Shown: in pieces, positions 63,390-64,000 of the stretch
How positions within the stretch are numbered: position 1 is the first letter of the stretch
How the letters are laid out: every line of letters starts with the position of its first letter
From: Paramoeba atlantica
Lineage: Eukaryota > Discosea
Assembly (NCBI GenBank): GCA_977017575.1
Contig: CDRNVI010000063.1
Coordinates: 372,001-436,000, forward strand
Direction: 5' to 3'
DNA: 64,000 bases
Made by a program: the position numbers and the translations under genes
Notes under the pieces: model-generated
The model's input: the letters and a program-made list of their open reading frames with translations, nothing else
The model's database searches: none
Told to the model about the DNA's origin: nothing

Positions 63390-64000
63390 TCATAACGTCT
63401 TGGCGCTGTGCGCGCTGCCAGCCGCCCTCTGGCGAAAATCCGGTGGTGATGATCTTTTGTACGGACAATCCTTCAAGAAATGATCAGGAGATCGGCAATT
63501 GTAACACACTGGGCGCCCCACATTGGAAGAAGCATAACTCGGATACATTTGTCTCGGCTGACCAAAAGAACGATAACTTCGATTCACATAATTTGATCCG
63601 GAGTAGCGCGCACGAAATTTCTCTCGATCGGATAACTGATCCGACACGTGTTGATAAAATTTGTCGTGTGATCTGTCCTCTTTATCCAACTTCTGGTGGA
63701 CTGCCTCTACATCTACCTTGCACGCTCGCCAATATGAGTCTCGAAGACTCTGAACGATGGCTTTACCCAACTCCAAGAAAGGACCTTCAGACCATCCTGG
63801 GGTATCCCGCGCCAACATAATCCATTTCCCTAGCAAATTGTCGAAGTTTCGCTCTTGCTGTTTCTGAAATGAACGATCCTGAAATAATTGATTGAGTCGC
63901 AAACCATATTCCGGTGCCTCCTTCAGTTCCCGAATCAAATCACGAATGCGAAATCCCTCATCATTACGGGCATCGATCCACGCTGGCCAAGTAATAGGTT
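63390..64000 (-). CDS. gag-like region of YR-d, partial (fossil)
   Basis: Enters from the right edge. RELKEAPEYGLRLNQLFQDR and LGKWIMLARDTPGW match YR-b, and the C-terminal zinc knuckle is CYNCRSPDHFLKDC. The recombinase begins shortly after the stop. No break is seen in the visible part. Confidence 0.78.
   Translation of the reverse strand, partial: PITWPAWIDARNDEGFRIRDLIRELKEAPEYGLRLNQLFQDRSFQKQQERNFDNLLGKWIMLARDTPGWSEGPFLELGKAIVQSLRDSYWRACKVDVEAVHQKLDKEDRSHDKFYQHVSDQLSDREKFRARYSGSNYVNRSYRSFGQPRQMYPSYASSNVGRPVCYNCRSPDHFLKDCPYKRSSPPDFRQRAAGSAHSAKTL

Larger units (their letters stand above)
59848..64000 (-). mobile_element. YR-d: tyrosine-recombinase retroelement (fossil)
   Basis: Reads leftward; the right part lies outside the window. 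On its own strand: gag-like, recombinase, RT-RNase H, B1 (60323-60583), A2 (60109-60322), B2 (59848-60108). B1 and B2 are 261 bp and appear identical. B ends GCAATTC and A2 begins TAGAAGTCTACG, as in YR-a and YR-b. It is inserted in a Tc1-like transposase gene. The coding part looks whole or nearly so in the window, and the identical repeats point to a young insertion. Confidence 0.85.

Overview
This window is a dense nest of retroelements; I see no convincing host gene. The best clue to the host is a short sequence that recurs just upstream of element reading frames (6781-6812, 13061-13092, 18062-18093, 47699-47730, 55351-55378). It carries the core ACAGTTTCTGTACC and ends in TTG, as the spliced-leader (SL) exon of kinetoplastids and diplonemids does. 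No copy is followed by GT, so these are exons already joined to an mRNA, not SL RNA genes. The host is therefore most likely a euglenozoan (kinetoplastid or diplonemid). Intronless element frames and yeast-unlike tyrosine-recombinase retroelements of VIPER-like gene order fit this.

Three SL- or poly(A)-bearing families make up most of the DNA. LINE-A: non-LTR elements with N-terminal CCHH/CCHC fingers, an RT with a WYLDDG palm, and a C-terminal restriction-like endonuclease (RLE), copies A1-A8 at about 4462-26383. Most A copies share a ~230-nt structured 3' UTR. LINE-B: a separate RLE family with a proline-rich N terminus, a small SH3/Tudor-like module, an RT with YQDD/YMDD/YVDD/FIDD palms, and an RLE, copies B1-B10 on both sides and through 26384-58386. 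Family C: short GA-rich elements that start with SL and end in a C-run and poly(A), with no RT. Elements stand head to tail: the poly(A) of one is followed at once by the SL, or by the truncated 5' end, of the next.

Four tyrosine-recombinase (YR) retroelements (29080-32003, 41191-46364, 49792-52965, 59848 to beyond the right edge) and several solo terminal-repeat units are inserted in the LINEs. Three show split direct repeats (A1-body-B1-A2-B2) and none shows a target duplication. Their gene order is gag, recombinase, RT-RNase H. These are treated as fossils. DNA transposons sit on top: a nearly whole Tc1/mariner (29833-31182), two Tc1-like pieces (41276-41905, 59381-59847) and a 623-bp Merlin-like element with 8-bp target duplication (15820-16442).

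Layout: 1-4461 LINE-B pieces and YR relics; 4462-26383 LINE-A array with small family-C tails; 26384-39074 LINE-B copies, a YR element with a Tc1 inside it, an unidentified minus-strand frame and two SINE-like elements carrying covarying hairpins; 39075-55241 LINE-B copies split by two YR elements, plus a full family-C element; 55351-59380 5' half of a LINE-B and an unidentified ORF; 59381-64000 a Tc1 relic interrupted by a minus-strand YR element.

The points most worth follow-up are the SL tags with nested partial SL repeats, two tandem 2A-like motifs in A8, the covarying hairpin repeats, the structured 3' UTR of LINE-A, and the YxDG palm shared by the YR elements.
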